Shown here piece by piece: positions 20,260-28,099 of a stretch of 64,000 nucleotides of DNA. Each line of letters begins with the position of its first letter. The stretch's first letter is position 1. The position numbers and the translations under genes are program-made. A model generated the notes under the pieces. It did not search any database. It was given only the letters and a program-made list of their open reading frames with translations, and was not told the origin of the DNA. Source of the DNA: DASUNQ01 sp035536455 (GTDB taxonomy: Bacteria > Acidobacteriota > Thermoanaerobaculia > Multivoradales > UBA5704); contig DATLOC010000058.1 of assembly GCA_035536455.1 (NCBI GenBank), forward strand, positions 75,310-139,309, written 5' to 3'.

Positions 20260-20760
20260 TCAAGTCTCCCGGCGGGACTCCCAGCCTTCGACGAGCGCGG
20301 ACGGCTCGTGGTCCGCGATGAGGTTCAGCTCGATCCCGTGCTCCAGGAACGCCTTCAGGCCGGCGAGCAGGAAGCTGAAGCCGCCGGTCGAGTCGAGCGC
20401 TTCCGCCACGACTTTCTCGGCGTCGCCGCCGAAGCCCCAGTTCTTGACGGTGACGAAGGTCTGGTCGTCGCCTCTGGGCTCGAACGTCCACTCGATCGAG
20501 GTCGGATCGTCGGGGCCGCCCCATTCGACGAGGATCCGCCGGTTTTCCTCGACCGCCTTCACGTCGACCTCGGCGGAGACGCCGTACATCTCCCAGTCCC
20601 ACCGCACGTGCTTGCCGGCCTCCAGCCGGCCGCTGCCCTTGGAGAACCAGAAGCGCGAGGTGATGGCGGGATCGACCAGCGCCTCGAACACCTGCGCGAC
20701 CGGCCTGCGGATGAGCATCTGCGCCTTGGCGACCGGCGGCATCGACGGGCTAGGCGGCAT
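20260..20760 (-). CDS. SRPBCC/AHSA1-type ligand-binding protein
   Basis: 166 aa from ATG 20760, preceded by a perfect AGGAGG. The pattern AQMLIRRPVAQVFEALVDP, then ITSRFWFSKG, and the ending with a WxxxLxxLKxxLEHG-like helix (FLLAGLKAFLEHGIELN) is typical of START/AHSA1-like proteins that bind hydrophobic ligands or chaperone-like partners. No enzymatic residue can be assigned. Its start overlaps the 3' end of the broken VOC gene by 11 nt, so the two were probably translationally coupled. A similar VOC-SRPBCC pairing is common in soil bacteria. Confidence 0.8.
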   Translation of the reverse strand: MPPSPSMPPVAKAQMLIRRPVAQVFEALVDPAITSRFWFSKGSGRLEAGKHVRWDWEMYGVSAEVDVKAVEENRRILVEWGGPDDPTSIEWTFEPRGDDQTFVTVKNWGFGGDAEKVVAEALDSTGGFSFLLAGLKAFLEHGIELNLIADHEPSALVEGWESRRET

Positions 20761-21154
20761 CGCGACCTCCTGTACGCGTGGCGATTTGCCAGGTGTTACC
20801 CCAGCGGTCTTCCACCATACAACGACGGTCCCCATGAAGCATGTCGGCCGGCTCTTCGACAGCCCGTGCCCGGCATCGAGAGCGCGCCGGTACGTCGCGT
20901 CAGTGTCGTCGACGTAGACGTAAAGAAAGGCAGGCATCGGCCGACGAGCGTCCGGCGTCGCTGATCATCACCACCGAATCGCCGATCCTGAACTCGGACG
21001 GAGCGGCTTCCCGATACTCCCCCGTCGAGCCGAACACTTGCTTGAGGAACTCCACGAGCTGTTCTGCGTCGTGAGCCACGATCTGTGGAGTAACGATGTG
21101 CCAGCCTTCAGGCGCGAAAGGGAACGGCTGGCGGTTTCGTTCATCCGCAGGCAC
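20750..21154 (-). pseudogene. VOC/glyoxalase (PhnB-like) protein with two frameshifts
   Basis: Three frames together make a typical VOC protein. Frame 1 (from 21154) gives EGWHIVTPQIVAHDAEQLVE up to GDSVVMISDAGRSSA. Near 20940 the reading moves to another frame giving PAFLYVYVDDTDATYRRALD. Near 20840 it moves again to DMLHGDRRCMVEDRWGN and ends TWQIATRTGG...stop at 20750. A functional homologue reads continuously through these blocks, so at least two indels are present. It could be a true pseudogene or an assembly error; two separate errors in 130 nt favour decay. Confidence 0.8.
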
Positions 21155-21209
21155 CTTGGATTGAAGGAGCGATTGCTACGGCGCAACGCCGGGGGTGATA
21201 CGCCTCATT

Positions 21210-22064
21210 TCAGAATATATCCTCGATGCGAGGCTTTGGCGTTTCTGCTTCATACCGGACAACATTATCGGCCTCGTAGATCGTTTTCAACTTATAGCGC
21301 CCTGCGACTCGTGCAAGGGGCCGCTTGGCTGCCCCGGGAGGTAGGTCTAGCTTGCGGTCAATGTTCCGATAGTGCAGTAGCATGCCATTATGGATGAGAC
21401 CTTCCCGAGCTGATGAGAAAGGCCCTTCTTTCTTATAGCGTTCGAAATCTGGCCGCAAGAGATTGGCATCAATTACCTCGCACAACTCGTCATCCGAAGA
21501 GGAGCTATACCGCCCAGAATAGAGGGCTCGTTCAGCGCGGTCCACCTCCTCTATCTTGACGTCTCGGTATTTTGGAATCCGCTTGGTGATGTTCGAGGCT
21601 CGAAATGAGGAAAGCTTCCCGAACCCAAATTGGTCGATTAGCTCCTTGAACAACAGCTGCAAGTCGGCCGCCTTTCCCATCGACAAAGCCTGAAGGCGGT
21701 TCAATGGCGCGGGGAGATTTCCACGGTCGACCTCGGGAGCGCACAGAGGATAGATAGTACAAGTTCCGTTTCGGCTGCGGGACCAACTTGCTCCGAGTTC
21801 GAACCAGATCCAAGGTCGCTCTAGAGAGACAGGCGTAATGATGACAATCAGAGCCCGTGCGTCTCCGAGTTTCACTTCAATCTCGTGGAGCCAATCTCTT
21901 CCCGAGGCAATGGTCCCTAATGAACTCGTACAGAAGACGAGAACGCCTTCGGCAAAGACTTTCTCAATCTCCCGCGTCACCGCATTGGCGAAGTCGGAGT
22001 CAGAAGCGGCATGGCTGATGAATAGCCTCGGCTTTTCAATTTTTTGGGAAACAGGGCTGTTCAT
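21210..22064 (-). CDS. Stand-alone TIR-domain protein
   Basis: 284 aa. The N-terminal ~150 residues form a TIR-like domain: FISHAASDSDFANAVTREIE (strand A and box 1), FCTSSLGTIASGRDWLHEIE (BB loop region), ALIVIITPVSLERPWIWFEL with the likely NADase Glu at residue 89. The C-terminal part has no motif I recognise. TIR proteins of this kind act in bacterial defence by degrading NAD+ or making signal nucleotides, usually with a sensor partner, which is not obvious here. The base composition is visibly lower in GC than the surroundings, suggesting recent transfer. A TATACT -10 box (22090-22095, minus) lies upstream. Confidence 0.8.
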   Translation of the reverse strand: MNSPVSQKIEKPRLFISHAASDSDFANAVTREIEKVFAEGVLVFCTSSLGTIASGRDWLHEIEVKLGDARALIVIITPVSLERPWIWFELGASWSRSRNGTCTIYPLCAPEVDRGNLPAPLNRLQALSMGKAADLQLLFKELIDQFGFGKLSSFRASNITKRIPKYRDVKIEEVDRAERALYSGRYSSSSDDELCEVIDANLLRPDFERYKKEGPFSSAREGLIHNGMLLHYRNIDRKLDLPPGAAKRPLARVAGRYKLKTIYEADNVVRYEAETPKPRIEDIF

Positions 22065-22398
22065 GCGCTGACCTCTGAATTAGTTAGCCAGTATACGAGA
22101 CTCTTGCGGCGACGACATGGCGCCTGATCTCCGGAACTTAGATGCCCTGCATCTCGCGCCATGACGGGGCGACGGCGGTTGGCCGGCGTGCGGGTCGGCA
22201 CTTCGCGCGGAGTGCTTGCTTGATGGTGTGGGCAGCGCTACACTCGGGGCGGAAGTAGGGCAGTAGACGAATCGACTGGAGAACGCGTGAAGCCGGACCG
22301 CGCACCGGATGCCTAGGCTCGCGGGCCGAGAACGTGAAGCGGGCGCGACAGAGTTACGAGCTCTGCCGCGCCCTCGACCAGACAGGAGGACTAGCTCC
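22065..22398. other. Divergent intergenic region between TIR and SymE-like genes
   Basis: No gene is supported here. On the minus strand TATACT (22090-22095) is a likely -10 box for the TIR gene. An inverted repeat CATGGCGC (22116-22123) / GCGCCATG (22156-22163) could be an operator or hairpin. The + strand carries AGGAGGA (22384-22390), the ribosome site of the SymE-like gene. Confidence 0.4.
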
Positions 22399-22767
22399 AT
22401 GTCCAGCCGTGGGACGAAGTGTAGCAACCGCCGTCTGCCGGCCCAGCCCGGCCCCTTTTCCGGCCCTTACATTCCTTACCCCGATCCGTTTTCCGCCGAG
22501 GATCACCGTCTGCTCGAGCTCCACGAGCAGGCGGCGGAGACCGCTGCGCTCCGCGAGGAGACGCGGGGGGAGGAGTTGAGGGAGCGCCGCCGGCGGGCGC
22601 GGGCGGAGGGGCGGCGGGCAGGAACGGTGTCGGCGCGGTGGCATCCGGCGGGGGCGGCGCTTACCTGCGGCTCTCCGGGAGGGTGGCTGCGGGCGGCCGG
22701 GTTCGAGGTGGGACGGGGGGTCGAGGTGGAGGTGCGCTCCGGGAGGCTGGTGATCCGGGCGCTCTGA
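22399..22767 (+). CDS. SymE-family toxin-like protein
   Basis: 122 aa; ATG 22399 lies 8 nt after AGGAGGA. The first 75 residues are hydrophilic and Arg/Glu-rich. The C-terminus, GGWLRAAGFEVGRGVEVEVR then SGRLVIRAL, matches the SymE pattern (G.WL..AGF..G..V.V.V..G.L.I), an AbrB-like fold. In E. coli SymE is an SOS-induced, RNA-targeting or nucleoid-condensing toxin repressed by an antisense RNA. Directly behind it is a 21-bp tandem repeat array (22811-23083). A degenerate SymE-like gene at 49881-50024 has the same arrangement. Whether this long N-terminal version is toxic is unknown. Confidence 0.7.
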   Translation: MSSRGTKCSNRRLPAQPGPFSGPYIPYPDPFSAEDHRLLELHEQAAETAALREETRGEELRERRRRARAEGRRAGTVSARWHPAGAALTCGSPGGWLRAAGFEVGRGVEVEVRSGRLVIRAL

Positions 22768-22810
22768 GCCCCGCCGGGCCGGGAGAGCCCACCGCGGGAC
22801 CGACGGCGGT

Positions 22811-23083
22811 CGCCTTTCGGACGGCGGTGGCCGCCTTTCGGACCGCGGCGTACGCCTTTCGGACGGCGGCGAGTGCCGCAGGCTCGGCGGTGATCGCCGC
22901 GGGGCTGGCGGCGGTTACCTTTCGGACGGCGGTGGTCGCCTTTCGGACCGCGGCGTACGCCTTTCGGACCGAGGCGAGCGCCGCGGGCTTGGCGGCGAGC
23001 GCCCCGACGCCGGCGGCAGACGTTTTTCGGACCGCGGCGGTCTAATTTCGGACCGCGGCGACTACCGCGGGACTGGCGGGGAC
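22811..23083. repeat. 21-bp tandem repeat array 1 behind SymE-like gene
   Basis: Thirteen 21-bp units in phase, best copies reading CGCCTTTCGGACCGCGGCGTA with changes mainly at the last few bases. Some units are degenerate (GCCGC-rich). A larger ~126-bp period is also seen (units at 22832 and 22958 are identical). A weaker unit starts at about 22790. Because 21 is a multiple of three and the unit has no stop, a heptad-repeat reading frame (AFRTAAY-like) is open but probably not a gene. The array touches the stop codon of tldE. Confidence 0.9.
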
Positions 23084-24408
23084 TACCGCAGCTCCAGCCC
23101 GGTCACCAGGAGCGTCGGCGCGCCGAGCATGCCGTCGAAGGGGAAAAAGGTGAGGTCGCGGGCTGCCGCCCGCACCCCTTGAAGGAGCGCCGCGATCTCG
23201 CCCGAGAGCCAGGCTCCGGCGAGCGGCGCCTCGGCCCGCCCGCCGGCCACCGCCAGGCCGCAGACCGGCAGCGCGAAGCGGCCGCCGGGCCAGTCGATGC
23301 GCGGCGCGCCGGTGGGCTCGATCAGGTAGGCGCCGCGGTCGATGCCGCCGAGGAGGGCCGCCACCGCGAGCTTCGGGTCGGGCTGGAGGTAGAGGTGCGT
23401 CGGGCCGGGCGCCGGCAGGTCGCGCCAGCTTGGGCGGCGGCTGCAGCCGGCGGCGTCCTCGCCGCCGCGCGCTTGCCGCCAGGCGAGGAGCGGGCCGCGG
23501 AAGACGCCGTGCTCGACGAGCGTGGCCGCGCGGCAGGGCACCCCTTCGCCGTCCACCGCCGCCTCGAAGACGCCGCCCGGCAGGCGTCCGTCGTCGATCA
23601 GCGTGAGTGCGGCCGAGCCGAGCCGCCCCTGCCGGTCGCGCAGCGCCGCGGTGCGCGCCGGCGCCTCCGGCCCCACGAAGAGCGGCAGGAGCGCGGCGAG
23701 GAGACGCGCCCCGACCGCCGGCGCCAGCAGCAGCTCGCCGCCGCTCTCGGGCGGCGGGGGAGCGCCGCCGGCGCGCACCGAGAGGGCGTCGGCGAGCCGC
23801 CGGGCCAGGGCGCTTGGGGCGAAGCGGCGCGCCTCCCGCGCCGCGAGGTAGACGCTGGCGCGCACGCCGTCCCGCGCCGCGCCGCGGGCGGGCAGGGCCG
23901 CCTCCAGCCGCAGCGCCGCAACCCGCCCGCGCACTCGCGCCCGCACGCCGCGCGAGCTGGCCAGCTCGGCCTCGCTGGAGCCGTCCTCCAAGACGGCGGT
24001 CAAGAGGCGCGCGCCGGGCAGCTCGCTCTCCAGCTCGCGCGCCAGCCCGGCGAGGAGGCGCAGCCCCTCGCTCTCGCCGACCAGCGGCGTCTCGAAATCG
24101 GAAGGCTCGCTCCACGGCGCCGGCGCCGCCGCCTCCGGCAGCTCCAGCGCCGGGCCGTCGATCGCCGGCCAGGTGGCGCCGGGGTCGGGCTCGCCGGTCG
24201 AGGCGGTGAAGAAGGCACCGCGCCCGGTGCCGGCGCGCACCGCCCAGCCGCGCTCCTCGTGGAAGCTCGCCGTCTCGCCGCCGGGCCCCAGCTCCAGCCG
24301 GCGCGAGCGCCCGCGCTTGGCGTAGACCTCGGCACGCGTCAGCCCCTGGCGGGTGAGGGCGACCAGCACCTCTTCGAGCGCGGAATCCACCTGCGCGGCC
24401 GGACTCAC
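23083..24408 (-). CDS. TldE/PmbA-type metallopeptidase subunit
   Basis: 441 aa from GTG 24408, overlapping the upstream stop by 4 nt (GTGA). TldE partners TldD in a zinc protease heterodimer that clips leader peptides and degrades unfolded peptides. The family's N-terminal domain (DSALEEVLVALTRQGLTRAEV, ERGWAVRAGTGRGAFF) and C-terminal domain (GGIDRGAYLIEPTG, LAGAWLSGEIAALL, DLTFFPFDG...GAPTLLVTGLEL) are present. As expected for TldE, the zinc-binding HExxxH motif is absent. The two genes form an operon read from a promoter just upstream of tldD. Confidence 0.88.
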   Translation of the reverse strand: MSPAAQVDSALEEVLVALTRQGLTRAEVYAKRGRSRRLELGPGGETASFHEERGWAVRAGTGRGAFFTASTGEPDPGATWPAIDGPALELPEAAAPAPWSEPSDFETPLVGESEGLRLLAGLARELESELPGARLLTAVLEDGSSEAELASSRGVRARVRGRVAALRLEAALPARGAARDGVRASVYLAAREARRFAPSALARRLADALSVRAGGAPPPPESGGELLLAPAVGARLLAALLPLFVGPEAPARTAALRDRQGRLGSAALTLIDDGRLPGGVFEAAVDGEGVPCRAATLVEHGVFRGPLLAWRQARGGEDAAGCSRRPSWRDLPAPGPTHLYLQPDPKLAVAALLGGIDRGAYLIEPTGAPRIDWPGGRFALPVCGLAVAGGRAEAPLAGAWLSGEIAALLQGVRAAARDLTFFPFDGMLGAPTLLVTGLELR

Positions 24409-25715
24409 GGCGCGACGTCCACGCCGTCGAGCCGCAGCGCCGGCGTCGTCGCCCAGACCGGTAGCTTCGCGCCGCCCTTGGCGCACCAGCCGGCGCCCGC
24501 CGGGACCGCCCGCGCGCCGACGCCGGAGACCCGCGCCAGCAGGTCGGCGACGCGGCCGGCCAGGGTGAACGCCCCGACCGGCTCGGCGAGGGCGCCGCGG
24601 CGGATGCGCCGCGCCGCGGCCACCTCGAGGCGGAACTCGCCGGAGAGGGCGTCGAGCGCGCCGCGCACCGCCTCGGCGACGTAGAGCCCGCCTTCGGCGC
24701 CGGCAAAGAGCGCGGCGTCGTCGAGCGTGCCGGGGAGGAGCTCCAGGTGATGCGAGCGGGGGCCGGGCGGCAGGTGCCGGCTGCCGCGCCGCGCCGCGCC
24801 GGGCACGAGCGCCGGCGAGGCGCGGGCGGCGAGGGCGTCCGCGAGCGGCTGCTCGACGATCCCGCCGCGCAGCAGCCACCGCCGGCAGACCGGCATCCCC
24901 TCGTCGTCGGTCGTCCGCCGCACGCCGGCGGGGGCGGCGGACGGGTCGTCGAGCACGTCGAGCGCCGGCGCCGCGAGCGCCACCCCCACCGCCGCCTCGA
25001 CCGCGCCGCCGAGCGCCAGCGTGTCGCTCTCCAGCGCGTGCGCCACCGCCTCGTGCAGGAGCACCGCCGCGGCGCCGGGCCCGAGCACGGCGGTCATCCG
25101 GTCCGGCGCCGGCGGCGGCGCCTCGCGGGCGCGGAAGAGCGCCACCGCCGCCGCCGCCAGCCCCGCCGCTGCCTCGCTCCCCAGCTCCAGTAGCAGCGCC
25201 CCGTGCCGCCCCCACGGCGTCTCGACGACCGCGCTGTAGAACGTTTCGCTCTCCGCCGCCGGCACCAGCCGCGGCCCCACCACCTGCACCCACCGCCGGT
25301 GCCGCCGTACCCCCACCCGCAGCGGAAACCCCACGTGCTCCGCCCGCACCGCCCGCTCCACCGCCCCCGGCAGCTCCAGCAGCTCCAGCGCCCCCGCCGC
25401 CCCCGGCGGCACCCCCGAGAGCGCCGGCTCCGGATAAGAGGCCGGCGCCAACGCCCGCGCCACCTGCCGCAACGCCTCCGCAAACGCCCGCGGCACGAGC
25501 TCGTCCCGAGCCGCCAACCAAGTTCGCCCCTCCCGCACCAGCCGCACCGCAAACCCCTCCTCCCGCCGCACCCGAACCCGCGGCGCCTCCCCCTCCGGCG
25601 CCACCTCCACCTCCTCCACCCGCTCGAAAAACGCGTCCGCGATGTCCTCCTCCCGCTCCGCGAGCTGCGACAGAAGGCGGGCTACGGCGGCGGTGTCTAC
25701 GTGAGAGAAGGGCAC
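24405..25715 (-). CDS. TldD-type metalloprotease subunit
   Basis: 436 aa, GTG start; TAGAAT (25722-25727, minus strand) lies exactly 6 nt before it, suggesting a leaderless mRNA. This is the catalytic partner of TldE. The zinc site is HEAVAHALESD, with His221 and His226 plus the downstream Glu. Other family features are GMPVCRRWLLRGGIVEQPLA and a C-terminal GVDVAP. Roles known in the family include maturation of microcin and RiPP leaders and degradation of the CcdA antitoxin; no RiPP precursor was recognised nearby. It is shorter than E. coli TldD (~480). Confidence 0.9.
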   Translation of the reverse strand: MPFSHVDTAAVARLLSQLAEREEDIADAFFERVEEVEVAPEGEAPRVRVRREEGFAVRLVREGRTWLAARDELVPRAFAEALRQVARALAPASYPEPALSGVPPGAAGALELLELPGAVERAVRAEHVGFPLRVGVRRHRRWVQVVGPRLVPAAESETFYSAVVETPWGRHGALLLELGSEAAAGLAAAAVALFRAREAPPPAPDRMTAVLGPGAAAVLLHEAVAHALESDTLALGGAVEAAVGVALAAPALDVLDDPSAAPAGVRRTTDDEGMPVCRRWLLRGGIVEQPLADALAARASPALVPGAARRGSRHLPPGPRSHHLELLPGTLDDAALFAGAEGGLYVAEAVRGALDALSGEFRLEVAAARRIRRGALAEPVGAFTLAGRVADLLARVSGVGARAVPAGAGWCAKGGAKLPVWATTPALRLDGVDVAP

Positions 25716-25760
25716 GCAGGGATTCTAGTTGGGGCCTAACCCCAACCACCGACGGTGCCA

Positions 25761-25926
25761 GGGGGCCGTTCGGGGGGGCTCCCCTGGGGAGCTCTTCGCA
25801 AGCGCTGGCAAGATCACGGGCAGGCCTACTGCGTTCCCGCGCGTAGCGAAGCGCAGGCGCGCGCCCACCCTCAGCAGTCTTCAGAGCGCGCGCCGGTCCC
25901 CAGGGGAGCCCCCCCGAACGGCCCCC
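25761..25926. repeat. Palindromic element copy B
   Basis: Perfect 30-bp inverted arms (25761-25790 and 25897-25926), rich in G/C runs, flank a 106-nt core. The core shares CTCTTCGCAAGCGC, CAGGCC, GCGAAGCGCAGGCGCGCGCC and GCGCGCGCCGG with copies A and C. The arm sequence is unrelated to A and C. It lies in the divergent gap between tldD and the carboxylase gene (25716-25957). TAAGAT at about 25942 may be the -10 box of the latter. Confidence 0.9.
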
Positions 25927-25957
25927 CTCCACACCCCTAGAGTAAGATCCCCCCCTA

Positions 25958-27526
25958 ATGTGCGCCGCCATCAGCGCGCAGCAACAGGCCCTTGCCGAGC
26001 TGCAAGCGCGCATGCGCGCCTCGACCGAGGGCGGCGGCACCGACCGCGTCGCCCGCCAGCACGAAGCCGGCAAACTCACCGCCCGCGAGCGCGTCGAGCT
26101 CCTCCTAGACCCCGCCTCCTTCGTCGAAATCGACGCCCTCGTCACCCACCGCTGCCGCGACTTCGGCATGGACGGCAAGCGCGTCCCCGGCGACGGCGTC
26201 GTCGGCGGCTACGGCACCGTCGCCGGCCGCCTCGTCTACGTCTTCGCGCAAGACTTCACCGTCTTCGGCGGCTCCCTCTCCGAGACCAACGCCCAGAAAA
26301 TCTGCAAACTCATGGACCTCGCCGTCGAGAACGGCGCCCCCGTCATCGGCCTCAACGACTCCGGCGGCGCCCGCATCCAGGAAGGCGTCGCCTCCTTGGG
26401 CGGCTACGCCGACATCTTCCTGCGCAACACCCTGGCCTCCGGCGTCGTGCCCCAGATCAGCGCCATCATGGGCCCCTGCGCCGGCGGCGCCGTCTACTCG
26501 CCGGCCATCACCGACTTCGTCTTCATGGTCGAAGGCACGAGCTACATGTTCGTGACCGGCCCCGACGTCATCAAGACCGTCACCCACGAAGAGGTCTCCA
26601 AGGAAGAGCTGGGCGGCGCCTCGACCCACGCCACCAAGAGCGGCGTCTGCCACTTCACCGAGCCCAACGACGCCGCCTGCCTCGCGGCCGTCCGCGACCT
26701 CCTCTCGTACCTGCCGAGCAACAACCTCGACGAGCCGCCGGCCGGCCACAGCGAGGACGACCCCGACCGTGCCGACGAGCGGCTCAACAGCCTGGTTCCC
26801 GAAGACCCCAACAAGCCCTACGACATCAAGCAGCTCCTCGCCCTGGTCGTCGACGACGGCAAGTTCCTCGAGGTCCACGCGCGGTACGCCAAGAACATCG
26901 TCGTCGGCTTCGCGCGGATGGGCAACCGCAGCGTCGGCGTCGTCGCCAACCAGCCCGCCTACCTGGCCGGCGTCCTCGACATCGACGCCTCGCTCAAGGG
27001 CGCCCGCTTCGTCCGCTTCTGCGACGCCTTCAACATCCCGCTCGTCACCTTCGAGGACGTCCCCGGCTTTCTGCCCGGCACGCAGCAGGAGTTCGGCGGC
27101 ATCATCAAGCACGGCGCCAAGCTCCTCTACGCCTACGCCGAGGCGACGGTGCCGAAGATCACCGTCATCACCCGCAAGGCCTACGGCGGCGCCTACTGCG
27201 TCATGGCCTCGAAGCACCTGCGCACCGACGTCAACTACGCCTACCCGACGGCCGAGATCGCCGTCATGGGCCCGGAGGGAGCGGTCAACGTCCTCTACAA
27301 GCGCGAGCTCGACTCGGCCGGCGCCGGCGCTCCGGCGTTGCGCCAGCAGAAGGTCGCCGAGTACCGCGCCAAGTTCTCGAACCCTTACATCGCCGCCGAG
27401 CGCGGCTTCCTCGACGCCGTCATCGAGCCGCGCGAGACGCGGCCGATGGTCATCCGCGCGCTGCACCAACTCGGCAGCAAGCGCGCCAGCCTGCCGCCCA
27501 AGAAGCACGGCAACATTCCACTGTAG
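25958..27526 (+). CDS. Acyl-CoA carboxylase carboxyltransferase (beta) subunit
   Basis: 522 aa, the usual length for PccB/AccD5-type proteins. It transfers the carboxyl group from carboxybiotin to an acyl-CoA, usually propionyl-CoA, to give methylmalonyl-CoA. Both crotonase-fold halves are visible: LNDSGGARIQEGVASLGGYA (oxyanion hole and acyl-CoA site), MGPCAGGAVYSPAITDFVFM, and in the second half FEDVPGFLPGTQQEFGGIIK, YGGAYCVMASK and AVMGPEGAVNVLYKREL. The biotin-carrying partner was not found in the window. A basic low-complexity gene follows 9 nt later. Confidence 0.92.
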   Translation: MCAAISAQQQALAELQARMRASTEGGGTDRVARQHEAGKLTARERVELLLDPASFVEIDALVTHRCRDFGMDGKRVPGDGVVGGYGTVAGRLVYVFAQDFTVFGGSLSETNAQKICKLMDLAVENGAPVIGLNDSGGARIQEGVASLGGYADIFLRNTLASGVVPQISAIMGPCAGGAVYSPAITDFVFMVEGTSYMFVTGPDVIKTVTHEEVSKEELGGASTHATKSGVCHFTEPNDAACLAAVRDLLSYLPSNNLDEPPAGHSEDDPDRADERLNSLVPEDPNKPYDIKQLLALVVDDGKFLEVHARYAKNIVVGFARMGNRSVGVVANQPAYLAGVLDIDASLKGARFVRFCDAFNIPLVTFEDVPGFLPGTQQEFGGIIKHGAKLLYAYAEATVPKITVITRKAYGGAYCVMASKHLRTDVNYAYPTAEIAVMGPEGAVNVLYKRELDSAGAGAPALRQQKVAEYRAKFSNPYIAAERGFLDAVIEPRETRPMVIRALHQLGSKRASLPPKKHGNIPL

Positions 27527-27535
27527 GATGGGGAC

Positions 27536-28087
27536 ATGAGAGAGAAAGACCGAGAATTACGGCGCCGCCGCCAACGCCGCGGCAAGCGCCTGCAGAAGCG
27601 CCGGCAGGAGGAGCTGTCGAGGAAGCCCGAGCGCCCGACGGCGTCGAAGCGCCCGGTGCGCAAGCCCGCCCACGCCGAGCCCGAGGGGGTCCCGACCGCC
27701 GTGCCGGCATCCGGCGAGGCCGCCGGGGGAACGGCGAAGCCGCCGGCGAAGAGGGCCACCAAGACGGCGGGCGAGAAGCCGAAGGCCCCGGCCCGGCCGC
27801 GGGCTCCCAAGGCCGCGGCCGGGGGAGCCGAGACCGCGGCGGCGCCCGCGGCGGCGAACGGCGGCGGCGACACCGGCGCCATCGACGGCAGCGGCGCGCC
27901 GGCCGCGACCGAAGCGCCCGCGGCGAGCGAAGCACCCGCGGCCGAAGCCGCTCCCGCGAAGCCCGCCCGCAAGGCCCCCGCCAGGAAGAGCGCTGCGAAG
28001 AAGAAGCCGGCCGAAGAGGCCGCGCCGGCCGAGGCTCCCGCCGCCGAGGCCCCGCCCGAAGGCGGCAGCGAGGGCGGCGGCGCCTGA
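27536..28087 (+). CDS. Lys/Ala/Pro-rich low-complexity basic protein
   Basis: 183 aa from ATG 27536. The first 35 residues are very basic (REKDRELRRRRQRRGKRLQK); the rest is an Ala/Pro/Lys/Glu repeat tail with KKKP and KPARKAPARKSAAKK stretches resembling the histone H1-like proteins of some bacteria. It has no globular domain, signal or membrane segment. It may bind nucleic acid or ribosomes, but that is inference from charge only. It lies between a carboxylase gene and glyA with short gaps of 9 and 12 nt, so it is probably part of one operon. TAGGAT lies 6 nt before the start. Confidence 0.6.
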   Translation: MREKDRELRRRRQRRGKRLQKRRQEELSRKPERPTASKRPVRKPAHAEPEGVPTAVPASGEAAGGTAKPPAKRATKTAGEKPKAPARPRAPKAAAGGAETAAAPAAANGGGDTGAIDGSGAPAATEAPAASEAPAAEAAPAKPARKAPARKSAAKKKPAEEAAPAEAPAAEAPPEGGSEGGGA

Positions 28088-28099
28088 GGCCGGGCGCCG

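Noticed and set aside
22638..23045. A repeat protein (AFRTAAY heptads) over the 21-bp array
   Set aside because: The 21-bp period keeps frames open by chance; the start lies inside the SymE-like gene in another frame and no ribosome site is seen.
22811..23083. CRISPR array
   Set aside because: Units are contiguous 21-mers without spacers and there are no cas genes; no other CRISPR-like pattern was seen.
23083..26178. A single 1031-aa protein running through tldE and tldD antisense frames
   Set aside because: Only the part from GTG 24408 matches TldE; upstream it is in the wrong frame relative to tldD.
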